From contig JAUISX010000006.1 in NCBI GenBank assembly GCA_030434245.1, positions 168,647-232,646 on the forward strand: DNA of 64,000 nt, read 5' to 3'. Below are positions 45,383 through 54,958 of this stretch, piece after piece. The stretch comes from Porphyromonadaceae bacterium W3.11 (GTDB lineage: Bacteria; Bacteroidota; Bacteroidia; Bacteroidales; Porphyromonadaceae). Within the stretch, counting starts at the first letter, position 1, and each line of letters begins with the position of its first letter. Made by a program: the position numbers and the translations under genes. Under the pieces are notes generated by a model, which did not search any database, was not told the DNA's origin, and was given only the letters and a program-made list of their open reading frames with translations.

Positions 45383-46051
45383 TTATTTAATCCATTCTAT
45401 TGGTTTTATCCCATTAGACATCAGATAGTAATTAGTCTGAGAAAATGGTTTTGAACCAAAGAAGCCTCTGTGAGCAGATAGAGGTGAGGGGTGGGGGGCT
45501 TTCAAAATAAGATGTTTGCTCGGATCTATCAAATGAGCCTTATTCTGTGCGAACCTTCCCCATAGAATGAATACGATATGCTCTCGCTTTTCACTCAATA
45601 ATTGAATCACCCTATCTGTGAATCGATACCACCCAAAATGCTCGTGAGAGTTCGCTCTTCCAGACTCTACAGTGAGCGTAGCATTGATTAAGAGCACGCC
45701 CTGCTTTGCCCAGTCAGTTAGATCTCCATGCAGTGGGATGGGTTGTGAGAGGTCTGTATGAGCCTCTTTATATATATTTTGTAAGGACGGTGGGTTGGGA
45801 ATCCCATTAGGTACAGAGAAACTGAGTCCCATCGCTTGTCCTGCTTCATGATATGGGTCTTGACCTAGTATTACTACTTTGACTCGATCAAAAGGAGTTA
45901 GGTTAAACGCATTAAAAATCAATGATGAGGGCGGATATACGATAGTTTGTTTGTAAGCCTGACGCACCTTATTTGTGATATCTATAAAATATGGTTTGTC
46001 AAACTCCTCTTGTAGTATTTCTTCCCAACTTGGGTCTATCTTTACCTTCAT
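45383..46051 (-). CDS. ung: Uracil-DNA glycosylase (family 1)
   Basis: Removes uracil from DNA in base-excision repair. Asp65 in the water-activating motif GQDPYHEAG, VLLINATLTVESGRANSH, and the DNA-intercalation loop HPSPLSAHRGFFG are all intact. 222 residues is the expected size. Its start overlaps the end of the AlkD-like gene by 4 bp, so two DNA-repair type proteins appear to be coupled. Confidence 0.95.
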   Translation of the reverse strand: MKVKIDPSWEEILQEEFDKPYFIDITNKVRQAYKQTIVYPPSSLIFNAFNLTPFDRVKVVILGQDPYHEAGQAMGLSFSVPNGIPNPPSLQNIYKEAHTDLSQPIPLHGDLTDWAKQGVLLINATLTVESGRANSHEHFGWYRFTDRVIQLLSEKREHIVFILWGRFAQNKAHLIDPSKHLILKAPHPSPLSAHRGFFGSKPFSQTNYYLMSNGIKPIEWIK

Positions 46052-46737
46052 AACTCTAGGAGATATTCTTTAAGGTTCAGAGCTATAATGTACCCTCTGT
46101 CTTTTTCTGATAATGAAGACAAAGCTTCTGTCGCTATGTGCATCAGAGCAGGTCTAAGTTTGCTCACTTCAGCTAAGCGATTAACACAGTTATTTAGAGC
46201 TGTGAGAAAAGTAAAATCACTTTTCGTCAAGTCATTTCCAATTGTGGTCAATAGCTTATTAATGGTCTCTACTGAGACACTTTCTTTATTGGCTAACTGG
46301 TTAAGTAGTAAATACGGAATGATAGAAGCTGGATGCTCTTCCGGTAGATTTAATTGAAAGATCTCTAACACGAGCTTTTCGGCCTGTGCGATATTGCGGA
46401 ACTGTACGATTACCAATTGCTCCGCGATCTCTCTAGTAGGACACTCCTTGCATAGCGAAAGTGCTTTGGCATGTGTAAGTTCACTCGTAGGATATATGAG
46501 GACAGATAGTATTTTCATCTCGCGGACATCTTTCTGCCACATAATATCAGATAGAGAGCTATCATGAGGTAGATCCTTAGCAATCTCTCTTAGATGCATC
46601 AGACTGACCCCAAAGTTAATGCCATAGTCTAGCCCGAGATCTCTTTGTTGTTGAGAGATCTCTCCATCCATATAGTGCTGAAATCTTTTTCTTAATTGAT
46701 TCAGAAGATCATGCCATTTGCCATCATTTTCTATCAT
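46048..46737 (-). CDS. AlkD-like HEAT-repeat DNA alkylation repair family protein
   Basis: A 229-residue all-helical protein. The opening (LRKRFQHYMDGEISQQQRDLGLDYGINFGVSLMHLREIAKDL) and a later KDVREMKILSVLI resemble the first repeats of the AlkD/DUF-type DNA alkylation repair family in Bacteroidales. I do not see the AlkD catalytic Trp/Asp arrangement clearly, so glycosylase activity is uncertain. It overlaps ung by 4 bp and starts 1 bp after apbE, and the ung partnership supports a repair role by context only. Confidence 0.7.
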   Translation of the reverse strand: MIENDGKWHDLLNQLRKRFQHYMDGEISQQQRDLGLDYGINFGVSLMHLREIAKDLPHDSSLSDIMWQKDVREMKILSVLIYPTSELTHAKALSLCKECPTREIAEQLVIVQFRNIAQAEKLVLEIFQLNLPEEHPASIIPYLLLNQLANKESVSVETINKLLTTIGNDLTKSDFTFLTALNNCVNRLAEVSKLRPALMHIATEALSSLSEKDRGYIIALNLKEYLLEL

Positions 46738-46738
46738 A

Positions 46739-47764
46739 TCACTCGTTCTCTAATTCAATAATCTGAATTCCTTTTTCGTATGTTTTATATTCCCCTGTTT
46801 CTGGATCGGAATAAATTAAGCAGACACTTAATTGGGGTTGTTTATCTAATATCTTCTTGCTGGCTTCTAATCCCATGGCCATAAAGGCAGTAGCCCAAGC
46901 ATCAGCCTCCATACTAGTTGGAGCGATGACGGTCGCACTCAATATATCTTGGTGTGCAGGATAGCCGGTGAGTACATTAATGGTATGTGCTACTTTTTTA
47001 CCATCTACAACTTTGAAGTTACGGTAGTCTCCACTAGAGGCCACCCCAACTTTGTCACAAAGAGAAATGGCAAAAATAATGTCATTCACCATAGAGGTGC
47101 TGTCCGGAATAGGCTTATTGATACCTATTTTCCAGCATTCTCCTTTAGGATTAACGCCATTGGCTACTATTTCTCCACCTATCTCTACTAAGTAATTGGT
47201 TACCCCGTGACGTTCAAGTTCTTTTGCCACCAAGTCTGTGATGTAACCCTTGGAGAGCGATGAGGGATTTAAGGAAAGTCGATCGTCCTCCTTTTTTAGC
47301 CTTTTATGCTCTCTATCTACAATAAGTTTTTTATAACCTACATAATTGAGCGTGCTATCAATCTCCTCTTGTGAAGCTGTTCGGGTTACCCCTTTCTTTG
47401 TGCCAAATCCCCAGAGATCAAAAAGTGGAGCACCAGTTATATCGTAGAGCCCATTAGTTTGTTCGCTAACCTCTATTGCCTTTGATATTACATCATCTAG
47501 CATAGGATGTAGCTCATCGGTCTCATTTCGATTAAATTTTGCGACTAATGAAGTTGAGTCAAAGGGATTGAGGATAGCATTGAAGGAGTCAAAGACAGAG
47601 TCTATTTCTGCTGTCAGTGCTCGCTCGTGCTGGTACGTTAAGTGGTATGTTGTATGAAAACGTGTGCTACTCTCTTTGATGTACGCTGTATTATTGGTTT
47701 TCTTACATCCCCCAAGGCACAAAGCAAAGGAGATGAGAGTGATGTAGATAAGTCTAGATTTCAT
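46739..47764 (-). CDS. apbE: FAD:protein FMN transferase (ApbE) lipoprotein
   Basis: Attaches FMN to Thr of exported flavoproteins such as Nqr/Rnf subunits. Lipobox LCLGGC gives lipidated Cys19. Family blocks: FHTTYHLTYQ, FDSFNAILNPFDSTSLVAKFN, the Mg/FAD residues around LNPSSLSKGYITDLVAKEL, GVASSGDYRNF, HTINVLTGYPA and SMEADAWATAFMAMG. Length 341 is usual. It overlaps the upstream GT2 gene by 11 bp. No nqr or rnf genes lie within the window. Confidence 0.93.
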   Translation of the reverse strand: MKSRLIYITLISFALCLGGCKKTNNTAYIKESSTRFHTTYHLTYQHERALTAEIDSVFDSFNAILNPFDSTSLVAKFNRNETDELHPMLDDVISKAIEVSEQTNGLYDITGAPLFDLWGFGTKKGVTRTASQEEIDSTLNYVGYKKLIVDREHKRLKKEDDRLSLNPSSLSKGYITDLVAKELERHGVTNYLVEIGGEIVANGVNPKGECWKIGINKPIPDSTSMVNDIIFAISLCDKVGVASSGDYRNFKVVDGKKVAHTINVLTGYPAHQDILSATVIAPTSMEADAWATAFMAMGLEASKKILDKQPQLSVCLIYSDPETGEYKTYEKGIQIIELENE

Positions 47765-48713
47765 CTTTTATAATGTAATGATTTCTGTTTTTAGCCTGCC
47801 TAGAGATGAGTTCTCCCAAGAAACCTGCCAGAAACATCTGAACGCCCAAAATGATACTAAGGATACACAGGTAAAAGTAAGGCAAGTCAGTAATAAGACG
47901 TGCTGGTACTCCCTGCTGTAGTGCTACAAACTTATAGATGATGATATATAAGAGTGCTATAAATCCTATGAAGAACATCACGCTACCCCATAGTCCAAAA
48001 AAGTGCATCGGTTTACGACCAAAGCGATCTGTGAACCATAAGACAAGTAAGTCTAGGTAACCATTCACAAAACGACTCATCCCAAACTTCGTTTTCCCAT
48101 ATTTTCTAGCTTGGTGATGGACAGGTAGCTCTGTAATCTTTTCATATCCAGCCATCTTAGCCATGTAGGGGAGGAACCGATGCATGTCATTATAGACCTC
48201 AATATTCTTTACCACTTCGCCTCTGTAGCTCTTTAACCCACAATTGAAGTCGTGTAGTTTGATCCCCGAGAAACGACGAACAGTCGCATTAAACAGTTTG
48301 GTTGGAATCGTTTTAGACAGAGGGTCATATCGTTTTCTTTTCCACCCGCTCACTAAATCATACCCTTCTACCGTAATCATTCGGTAAAGTTCTGGTATCT
48401 CATCTGGTGAATCCTGAAGATCAGCATCCATCGTGATGACTACATCACCACAAGAATTCTGAAACCCGATCTGAAGTGCAGGTGACTTCCCATAGTTTTT
48501 CGAGAAGCGAAAGGCTCTGACATGCTCATCAGTCCTTGATATATCAGTTATGACGGACCAAGACTGATCACGACTACCATCATCCACGAATATAATCTCG
48601 TAGCTTATATTCATCTTCTGGATAACATCTGTGATCCAGGAATGCAATTCCCTCAATGATTTATCCTCGTTATATAGAGGAATCAGTACCGTTAGTGCAA
48701 CTTTCTGACACAT
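47754..48713 (-). CDS. GT2 polyprenyl-phosphate glycosyltransferase, second locus
   Basis: Start chosen at the ATG giving MCQKVALTVLIPLYNE; a longer in-frame ATG 17 codons upstream lies inside the preceding gene. 319 residues. LIPLYNEDKSLREL begins the GT-A fold, VITMDADLQDSPDEIPE holds the DxD-type metal site, HDFNCGLKSYRGEV the acceptor region, and two membrane helices sit near residues 225-255 and 270-295. It resembles DPM1/GtrB enzymes that glycosylate undecaprenyl phosphate. There is no gtrA beside it, unlike the enzyme at 10.8 kb. Confidence 0.87.
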   Translation of the reverse strand: MCQKVALTVLIPLYNEDKSLRELHSWITDVIQKMNISYEIIFVDDGSRDQSWSVITDISRTDEHVRAFRFSKNYGKSPALQIGFQNSCGDVVITMDADLQDSPDEIPELYRMITVEGYDLVSGWKRKRYDPLSKTIPTKLFNATVRRFSGIKLHDFNCGLKSYRGEVVKNIEVYNDMHRFLPYMAKMAGYEKITELPVHHQARKYGKTKFGMSRFVNGYLDLLVLWFTDRFGRKPMHFFGLWGSVMFFIGFIALLYIIIYKFVALQQGVPARLITDLPYFYLCILSIILGVQMFLAGFLGELISRQAKNRNHYIIKDEI

Positions 48714-48729
48714 TTCCAAATGACATGTA

Positions 48730-49281
48730 TTACTTATTGGTTCGCTTGATAAAGATACCAACAATATAGATATATATCACACCAAAAAAGAGAGCTGAAA
48801 CAATAGTCTGAATGGTTACAGATCGAGGGGTCAGATTTCGAATAGAATCCATCATTTCATCCCCATTAGGTGTGTCAGCTAATATATTTTCTAGCGTGAT
48901 TATATTTTCCTCCATCATATTCAAAAAATAGATATCATTGAATAGGATAGTGAATGCAACAAAAAACACAATGGCTGCAACGATGAGTGAAAATAGATAG
49001 CTCCATGAGAGGTATCCAACGGCTTGTGTATATCTTATTTGACCACCCAATTGATTGTCTCTAAATTGATTCCCAAGTATTACTAAATAAATCGGAACAG
49101 CTATAAATGCACCTAAAAAAAGCAGAGAAGATATTATCCCAAATTTATATAGAAGCATACTAACAGCCTGTAAAGCAAATAGCCCACCTAATTTAAGGCC
49201 ATTCTGCATCGCCAGAGTCATATATTTTGCAAGCACACTTTTATAAGGTTGAGGATCAGGGTTCGGTTTATTATTGTCCAT
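48730..49281 (-). CDS. DUF4199 family membrane protein
   Basis: A 183-residue protein with four hydrophobic segments (about 29-47, 52-72, 92-115, 155-177). The stretch YLVILGNQFRDNQLGGQIRYTQAVGYL is the best-kept part of DUF4199. The loop between helices three and four (about 118-150) is acidic and probably exposed. Function is unknown; in Bacteroidota it is often next to a glycosyltransferase as here (16 bp before the chosen GT2 start), from which a lipid or glycan link can be guessed. Confidence 0.82.
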   Translation of the reverse strand: MDNNKPNPDPQPYKSVLAKYMTLAMQNGLKLGGLFALQAVSMLLYKFGIISSLLFLGAFIAVPIYLVILGNQFRDNQLGGQIRYTQAVGYLSWSYLFSLIVAAIVFFVAFTILFNDIYFLNMMEENIITLENILADTPNGDEMMDSIRNLTPRSVTIQTIVSALFFGVIYIYIVGIFIKRTNK

Positions 49282-49314
49282 TATGTAATTTAGTTTATCA
49301 TTAATTTAATCATT

Positions 49315-49354
49315 AAGCCCCCTCAAGCAAATGATTTCTTGCATGAGAGGGCTT
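49315..49354 (-). terminator. Terminator after the DUF1573 gene
   Basis: AAGCCC...CTCA..GCAA pairs with TTGC..TGAG..GGGCTT across 49315-49330 and 49339-49354 with a few mismatches. On the minus strand it follows the DUF1573 stop by 67 bp. There is no long T tract. Confidence 0.6.
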
Positions 49355-49421
49355 AGTATCTTTTTACCTTTTTCGAGTAAAAGAATAATTACCCGTAAAT
49401 AGTATCATTCAAATAAGGGAT

Positions 49422-49820
49422 TTAGTCAACAACTTCACCCTTAATGGTCAATACTAGAGGGCCTTCTTTGCCATTGCTATAAACCGAGATAGTCTTTACG
49501 AAAGGGTAAACACGACCTTTAGGGTTATAAGTAACAGTGACTTGTCCAGTTTTTCCAGGAGCAATTGGCTCACGACTAAAACTTGGAGTAGTACAACCAC
49601 AAGATGACATTACTCTCGTAATTACTAATGGAGCACTTCCTGCATTTTTCACTTCAAAAATGTAGGATACATTGCCATCACTTTCCTTAATTGTACCAAA
49701 ATCATGTTCTGTAACCTCTGCCTCAATCTTTGCCTGCTTTCCATTTTGAGCATAAGCCTCATTATTTATAGCAAAAAGGCTAAGCATCAAAGTTAGGGTT
49801 ACCATTAAAATCTTTTTCAT
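49422..49820 (-). CDS. Exported DUF1573 protein
   Basis: A 132-residue protein with signal peptide to about residue 24 (NNEAYA/QNGK). The mature part is one immunoglobulin-like domain: HDFGTIKESDGNVSYIFEVKNAG, VITRVMSSCGCTTPSFSREPI and APGKTGQVTVTYNPKGRVYPF. The pair of Cys in SSCGCTT is the family hallmark. Role unknown; these small domains are common in the periplasm or on the surface of Bacteroidota. It stands alone between a terminator and a 386-bp spacer with a weak -7 box (TACATTTG, minus strand 49949-49942). Confidence 0.88.
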   Translation of the reverse strand: MKKILMVTLTLMLSLFAINNEAYAQNGKQAKIEAEVTEHDFGTIKESDGNVSYIFEVKNAGSAPLVITRVMSSCGCTTPSFSREPIAPGKTGQVTVTYNPKGRVYPFVKTISVYSNGKEGPLVLTIKGEVVD

Positions 49821-50206
49821 ATTACTATGTTCTTAAAGTTTCTTTCTTTAATCAAATTATCTGTATGTCTATACATTTGATTACTAAATCATCATTTGGT
49901 TTAAACACCAATGCGGACTTAATAAGAAAGCCAACACGCCACAAATGTACGACAATTCATTTGAATACTAAAATAATGACATTAACTATCGCTGTATTTT
50001 AGTATGCTTTGACGATAAGTTTCATTGAATTACAATTATTTAAACTTATTTGACCGTGTGCTTGGTATCAGTCTGCCATATAAGTTTGGGCATTCTGAGA
50101 TCGTCTCGTACCTAGTACGTATCCTGTAACCCTCACCTAAGTTCCATGTATCTCATCCATCACAGAGGCATACTGAAGGGGGGTTCAAAAATCCAGAAAG
50201 TTATTC
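49821..50206. other. 386-bp spacer between DUF1573 and the M3 peptidase gene
   Basis: AT-rich. Apart from the weak -7 box for the DUF1573 gene and a short palindrome CGTACCTAGTACG near 50.1 kb I see no gene, repeat or terminator. Confidence 0.5.
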
Positions 50207-52195
50207 TTAGCTAATCAATCCAGAGCGTCTCTTGAGTGCATCAATGGATGCAGGACGCCCTTTAAAATTCTTATATAGTATCTCAGGGTCTTCGGAATCA
50301 CCGCGTTCTAGGATCTCATTCTTGAATCGTAGGGATGTCTCATGATCAGTTAATCCATGAGAAAGAAATTCCTCAAAAGCATCGGCCTCAAGGATTTCAC
50401 TCCACTTGTACCCATAGTAGCCTGCTGCATACCCTCCACTAAAGATGTGAGAGAAGGCGGTGCTGATACTTGTACCTTCTACTCTTGGTAACATCTCGAC
50501 TTCTTTTAGTGTCTCTGTTTCAAACAGTTCAAGATCTTGTGTTAATTGAGCAGGGTTCTGGCTATGCCACTTCATATCAAGGTACCCAAATCCAAGCTGG
50601 CGTATGCAAGCGTAGCCTTCCAAAAATAGCCTATTGCGATTAATGGATTCTAAAAGTTCGTCTGGAATGGTTGCTCCAGTTTGATAATGCTTAGCAAAGC
50701 TCCTAAGGAATTCAGGTTGTCTAGCCCAGTTTTCATTAAAGTGGGAGGGTAGTTCCACAAAGTCATGTACTACATTCGTGCCACTTAATGAAGAGTAGGG
50801 GACTTGTGTTAGCAGCCCATGCAAGCCATGTCCAAATTCATGGAATAGCGTAGTAACCTCATCGAAGGTTAGTAGTGATGGCGTGTCAGAGGTCGCAGGA
50901 GTGAAGTTCATCACTAGGCTAATGACAGGACGAACATCCCCATATGCTTCCACATAGTTAGTCATCCACGCTCCAGAGCGTTTCCCCTTTCTTGGGTGAA
51001 AATCACATAGTAATATGCCTATATGTTCGTCCTTAGAAGTCACAGTATAGACCTTCACATCTTCTCTGTATGGATAGTACTTGACTGTCTCTGCGATTTT
51101 CAAGTCGTATAGATTAGAGGCAAGGTCGAACATGGCACGCACCACACTTGAAAGTTCAAAATAAGGTCGTGTCTGCTCTTCATCATACTGAAGGTGCTCT
51201 TGGCGATAAAGTTCACACAGATAGCTCCAGTCCCAAGCTTTGAAATCCTTTTGATGAGCTGTTACCTCTCCTATTTCTTTCATAGCCAATGGATAGTAAG
51301 CATCGCGAAGCTCATCAAGCATATTGATGACCGTTTCTGGCCTTTTTGCCATTTTTCCACTTAATATATATTCTTCATAACTATTGTATCCCAATAGAGT
51401 GGCTATCTTATATCGAAGTTCTGCTATTTCATATACCAATGCCTTATTACAAGTTGGCTTAGAGCCATCCATACAGAGGGCACCTCTATCTCTGAAAATC
51501 TTTTCTCGCATGGATCGGTCATCGCAGTACTTAAGTATAGCACTATATGAAGGCATACTGAAGTCGAATAGCCATCCTTCCTTACCCTCTTCTTCAGCTT
51601 TCTTTTTGGCTGTTTCCATGGCCGATTTTGGTAAGCGTTTCAGAGCATTCTTATCGGTGATTAGTAGGGAGTATTCATTTTGCTCTTTAAGAACATTTTG
51701 GCCAAAGTTTAGTGTCGCCATGCTTAGCTTCTTCCTAAGTTCCTTTAGCTCCTTTCGTTTTTGTTCCTCTAAGTATGCTCCACGTCTTTCGTAGCCCTCG
51801 TATGTTCGGAAAAGCAATCGCTTGTCTATATCCGAAAGCTCTGACTGATTAGCCTCATATACATCCTTTACACGAGCTGCAAGTATTGGGTCCATGGATA
51901 CTTCATTACTCAAGTCTGTTAATAGTCCCATTAACTCTTGAGATAGCTCCATCATCTCATCATTTGCATCGCAGCTAAGGAGGTTGAAGAATATAGCCGT
52001 AGCGATATCAAAATTCTTCCCTGATGTCTCAAGTGCTAGGATGGTATTTTCAAATGTTGGTGATTGATCTAACGTTCTAATTTTTTCTATTTCCTCTCTG
52101 TATGCTTCTGCTTCTTTGCGTACATTGTTCGCAAGATGTTGCGGGGACCGCTCTTTAAAGTCTGGAAATATAATCTTAGTCATAACTCTTTTCAT
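50207..52195 (-). CDS. M3-family zinc metallopeptidase (oligopeptidase A / Dcp-like)
   Basis: A 662-residue cytosolic peptidase that breaks down short peptides. The zinc site HEFGHGLH is near residue 448, followed by FVELPSHFNENWA that provides the third ligand and oxyanion Glu. The N-terminal helical part (about 20-200) closes over the cleft. No signal peptide is seen. DTPSLLTFDEVTTLFHEFGH is typical of the OpdA/Dcp branch. Met5 (MTKIIFPDF) is an alternative start. It suits a peptide-fermenting organism that also has an exported C1 peptidase at 23.7 kb. Confidence 0.92.
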   Translation of the reverse strand: MKRVMTKIIFPDFKERSPQHLANNVRKEAEAYREEIEKIRTLDQSPTFENTILALETSGKNFDIATAIFFNLLSCDANDEMMELSQELMGLLTDLSNEVSMDPILAARVKDVYEANQSELSDIDKRLLFRTYEGYERRGAYLEEQKRKELKELRKKLSMATLNFGQNVLKEQNEYSLLITDKNALKRLPKSAMETAKKKAEEEGKEGWLFDFSMPSYSAILKYCDDRSMREKIFRDRGALCMDGSKPTCNKALVYEIAELRYKIATLLGYNSYEEYILSGKMAKRPETVINMLDELRDAYYPLAMKEIGEVTAHQKDFKAWDWSYLCELYRQEHLQYDEEQTRPYFELSSVVRAMFDLASNLYDLKIAETVKYYPYREDVKVYTVTSKDEHIGILLCDFHPRKGKRSGAWMTNYVEAYGDVRPVISLVMNFTPATSDTPSLLTFDEVTTLFHEFGHGLHGLLTQVPYSSLSGTNVVHDFVELPSHFNENWARQPEFLRSFAKHYQTGATIPDELLESINRNRLFLEGYACIRQLGFGYLDMKWHSQNPAQLTQDLELFETETLKEVEMLPRVEGTSISTAFSHIFSGGYAAGYYGYKWSEILEADAFEEFLSHGLTDHETSLRFKNEILERGDSEDPEILYKNFKGRPASIDALKRRSGLIS

Positions 52196-52407
52196 TAATT
52201 ATTTACCTACAATTCCTTCTTGTAGTACGAAAACAAATATACATTTTTGTATGCAGTAAAGGTCCGATTTAGGATTCATTAATTAAGCTTATTGCCTAAA
52301 TACCGTCGACGGCATTCCGCTTTTCTTCTTTGGACTTGGTTATATGGTCTAATATGCATACTTATTATCCTAGAAGTCAGTACTTTTTAATATATTAATG
52401 ACAAAAT

Positions 52408-52439
52408 AGAGGGCATGCCAAAACATACCCTCTATTATA
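52408..52439 (-). terminator. Terminator after rpiB
   Basis: AATAGAGGG-C-ATG (52408-52420), loop CCAAAA, CAT-A-CCCTCTATT (52427-52439); on the minus strand Ts follow. It lies about 30 bp after the rpiB stop. Confidence 0.85.
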
Positions 52440-52469
52440 TAATAATTCATTTAGAGCTTTCGCTCAAGA

Positions 52470-52907
52470 TCAAATCTTTTCAACGCGACGTTGGTGACGA
52501 CCGCCTTCAAACTCTGTAGTGAAAAACTTACGTAGAATAGCTTCACCCTCATCATCCGAAAGAAAACGCCCAGGTAGGCTAAGTATATTAGCATTATTAT
52601 GAAGGCGTGCTAATTCAGCAATTTCTTCACACCAACTAATGGCTGCTCTGACGTTCTTATGTTTGTTAAGTGCCATTGAGATCCCATTAGCCGAACCACA
52701 AACAGCAACGCCCCACTGAAGGTCACCCTTATCGATGGCATCACCAAGTTTGTGAGCAAAGTCAGGATAATCCACGCTATCCTCACTATGCGTACCAAAG
52801 TCAATGAGTTCGACCTCTGGCATCCATTCCTTGAGAACTTTTTTCACATGTTCCTTCATTGGAAAGCCTGCATGGTCACTTGCTAATCCTATTTTTTTTA
52901 TTTCCAT
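52470..52907 (-). CDS. rpiB: Ribose 5-phosphate isomerase B
   Basis: A 145-residue RpiB/LacAB-type isomerase interconverting ribose 5-phosphate and ribulose 5-phosphate. SDHAGFPMKEHV at residues 10-21 and the Cys-containing loop VCGSANGISMALNK (about 69-82) form the active site; NNANILSLPGRFLS binds phosphate. It starts 14 bp after tkt on the minus strand, so two enzymes of the non-oxidative pentose phosphate path share one transcript. Confidence 0.95.
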   Translation of the reverse strand: MEIKKIGLASDHAGFPMKEHVKKVLKEWMPEVELIDFGTHSEDSVDYPDFAHKLGDAIDKGDLQWGVAVCGSANGISMALNKHKNVRAAISWCEEIAELARLHNNANILSLPGRFLSDDEGEAILRKFFTTEFEGGRHQRRVEKI

Positions 52908-52921
52908 ATTCGTAGTATTAA

Positions 52922-54958
52922 TTATTTCCCTAGTAATTCTAATACTTGCTTCATAACATTCTCAGCCGTAAAACCAAGTTTTTCGTCTAAGACCTTATAA
53001 GGAGCTGAGAATCCAAAGCTTTCAAGCCCCCAGATCTTACCATTTTGAGGAGGGATAAGACCTACAAGGTTAACTGGCAATCCAGCTGTTAGCCCAAAAC
53101 GAGGTACATCCGTTGGCAATACCTCTTCTTGGTATTCTTTACTTTGTTGACGGAACACCCCTTCACTTGGCACAGAGACGATATTAGCTTTAATACCCTT
53201 TTCCTTTAATAGCTGAGCACCAGCTACCAAGGTTGAAACTTCTGACCCTGAAGCCACAAGGACTACATCAGGTTGATCTACTTGACATACGATATAGCCA
53301 CCCTTAGTCGCTCGTTGACTGTTGCTGTAGTTGTTATTAGGTAGGTCATCTATATTCTGACGACTTAAGATTAAAGCTGTTGGGGTTTGCTTATTCTCCA
53401 TAGCCATTTGCCAAGCTACTGTTCCTTCGTGAACATCGGCAGGTCTTAGCACTAGCATGGAAGGGTTTCCAGAGTGATTGTGAAGCTTCTCCATTAATCT
53501 GATCTGAGCTTCCTGCTCTACTGGCTCATGGGTAGGGCCGTCCTCTCCTACACGGAAAGCATCATGTGTCCATACAAAACGGACAGGTACTTCCATGAGG
53601 GCAGCGATACGTACCGCTGGCTTCATATAATCAGAGAAAACGAAGAATGTACCGCAAGCCACATGAAGTCCTCCATGTAACGCGATACCGATACATACGG
53701 TAGCCATCGTCAATTCTGAAACCCCAGGCTGTAGGAAACCTCCAGTGAAGTCGTACTTAGTGATGGTCTTTGTCTTTTTTAGGAAGCCGTCAGTCTTGTC
53801 GGAATTAGATAGGTCAGCACTACTCACAATCATGTTAGGTACATTTTCAGCCAGGTAGCCTAAGACTGTAGCCGATGATGCACGAGTAGCACTATTGGCT
53901 TTCTGTTCAATCTTATCCCATTCAAGGTGGCTTGTATCTAGAGCTATCCACTTCTTTAATTCAGTAGCCTTGTCAGGATTCTCATGGCTCCAGGTCTCAA
54001 GCCCTTTCTTCCACTCATTATACTTAGATACGTTCACAGCCTTTCGATCATCATAAAGCTTCTGGACATCATCAAAGATAACAAATGGATTCTCTGGATT
54101 ACCGCCAAGTGCCTCAATGGTCATAGATGCAGACCCTCCAGCAGCTGTTAGTGGCTGTCCGTGAGTGCTGACGAGATCCTCAAAGCTCTCACCCTCATTT
54201 CCTAAAGCTCCCTTACCCATAGTGGTATTGCCGATGATAAGAGCAGGCTTGCCCTTTAGTGCTATAGCCTTATCTAATGCTTCACGGATCTGATCATGGT
54301 CATTACCGTTAATTTCGAAGACTTCCCAGCCCCATGCTTCGTACTTCATTCGTACGTTCTCGCTAGTGACCTCTTCGACCCTCGTTGAGAGTTGGACTGC
54401 ATTAGAGTCATAAAACATGACTAGGTTATCAAGTCCGAGGTGACCCGCTAAGCGTCCAGCCCCTTGGGAGATCTCCTCTTGGATACCACCGTCAGAAATG
54501 AAAGCAAATATCCTCTGACGCATTATTTCTTCACCGAAGTGAGCTGCCATCTTCTTTGCTGCAATGGCGGCACCTACTGCCATAGTATGCCCTAGCCCTA
54601 GAGGTCCTGATGTGTTTTCTACGCCGCGATGTACATCCAGTTCAGGGTGTCCTGGAGTACAGCTACCCCATTGGCGGAAGTTCATAAGATCGTCCATGGT
54701 ATAACGACCAGTCATAGCAAGTACACCATATAACATTGGAGACATGTGACCAGGATCCATGAAAAAGCGGTCGCGAGCAATCCATTCGGGTTCCTCTGGA
54801 CTATATTCGAGGTACTCGGAGAATAAGATGTGTGCAAAGTCAGCACCGCCCATGGCACCACCTGGGTGACCAGATTTAGCCCGCTCCACCATTGATAGAG
54901 CTAAAATACGAAGGTTGTCAGCAGCCCTTAAGCTTAGAGAGTTATTGTTCGTCATCAT
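52922..54958 (-). CDS. tkt: Transketolase
   Basis: Thiamine-dependent transfer of two-carbon units in the pentose phosphate path. 678 residues. GHPGGAMGGADFAHILF near the N-terminus, FISDGGIQEEISQGAGRLAG (thiamine diphosphate/metal site, about residue 152), FYDSNAVQLS, and the second-domain block THDAFRVGEDGPTHEPVEQ. GLESFGFSAPY closes the third domain. First gene of tkt-rpiB. A -7 box (TATCTTTG, minus strand at 55003-54996) lies 38 bp upstream; its -33 partner is not clear. Confidence 0.95.
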   Translation of the reverse strand: MMTNNNSLSLRAADNLRILALSMVERAKSGHPGGAMGGADFAHILFSEYLEYSPEEPEWIARDRFFMDPGHMSPMLYGVLAMTGRYTMDDLMNFRQWGSCTPGHPELDVHRGVENTSGPLGLGHTMAVGAAIAAKKMAAHFGEEIMRQRIFAFISDGGIQEEISQGAGRLAGHLGLDNLVMFYDSNAVQLSTRVEEVTSENVRMKYEAWGWEVFEINGNDHDQIREALDKAIALKGKPALIIGNTTMGKGALGNEGESFEDLVSTHGQPLTAAGGSASMTIEALGGNPENPFVIFDDVQKLYDDRKAVNVSKYNEWKKGLETWSHENPDKATELKKWIALDTSHLEWDKIEQKANSATRASSATVLGYLAENVPNMIVSSADLSNSDKTDGFLKKTKTITKYDFTGGFLQPGVSELTMATVCIGIALHGGLHVACGTFFVFSDYMKPAVRIAALMEVPVRFVWTHDAFRVGEDGPTHEPVEQEAQIRLMEKLHNHSGNPSMLVLRPADVHEGTVAWQMAMENKQTPTALILSRQNIDDLPNNNYSNSQRATKGGYIVCQVDQPDVVLVASGSEVSTLVAGAQLLKEKGIKANIVSVPSEGVFRQQSKEYQEEVLPTDVPRFGLTAGLPVNLVGLIPPQNGKIWGLESFGFSAPYKVLDEKLGFTAENVMKQVLELLGK

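Noticed and set aside
48714..48764. 17-codon N-terminal extension of the second GT2 enzyme
   Set aside because: It lies inside the DUF4199 gene; the GT-A fold begins properly from the later Met.
50095..50125. CGTACCTAGTACG palindrome in the spacer before the M3 peptidase gene
   Set aside because: Short, single, not followed by a T run and not repeated elsewhere; no reason to call it a site.
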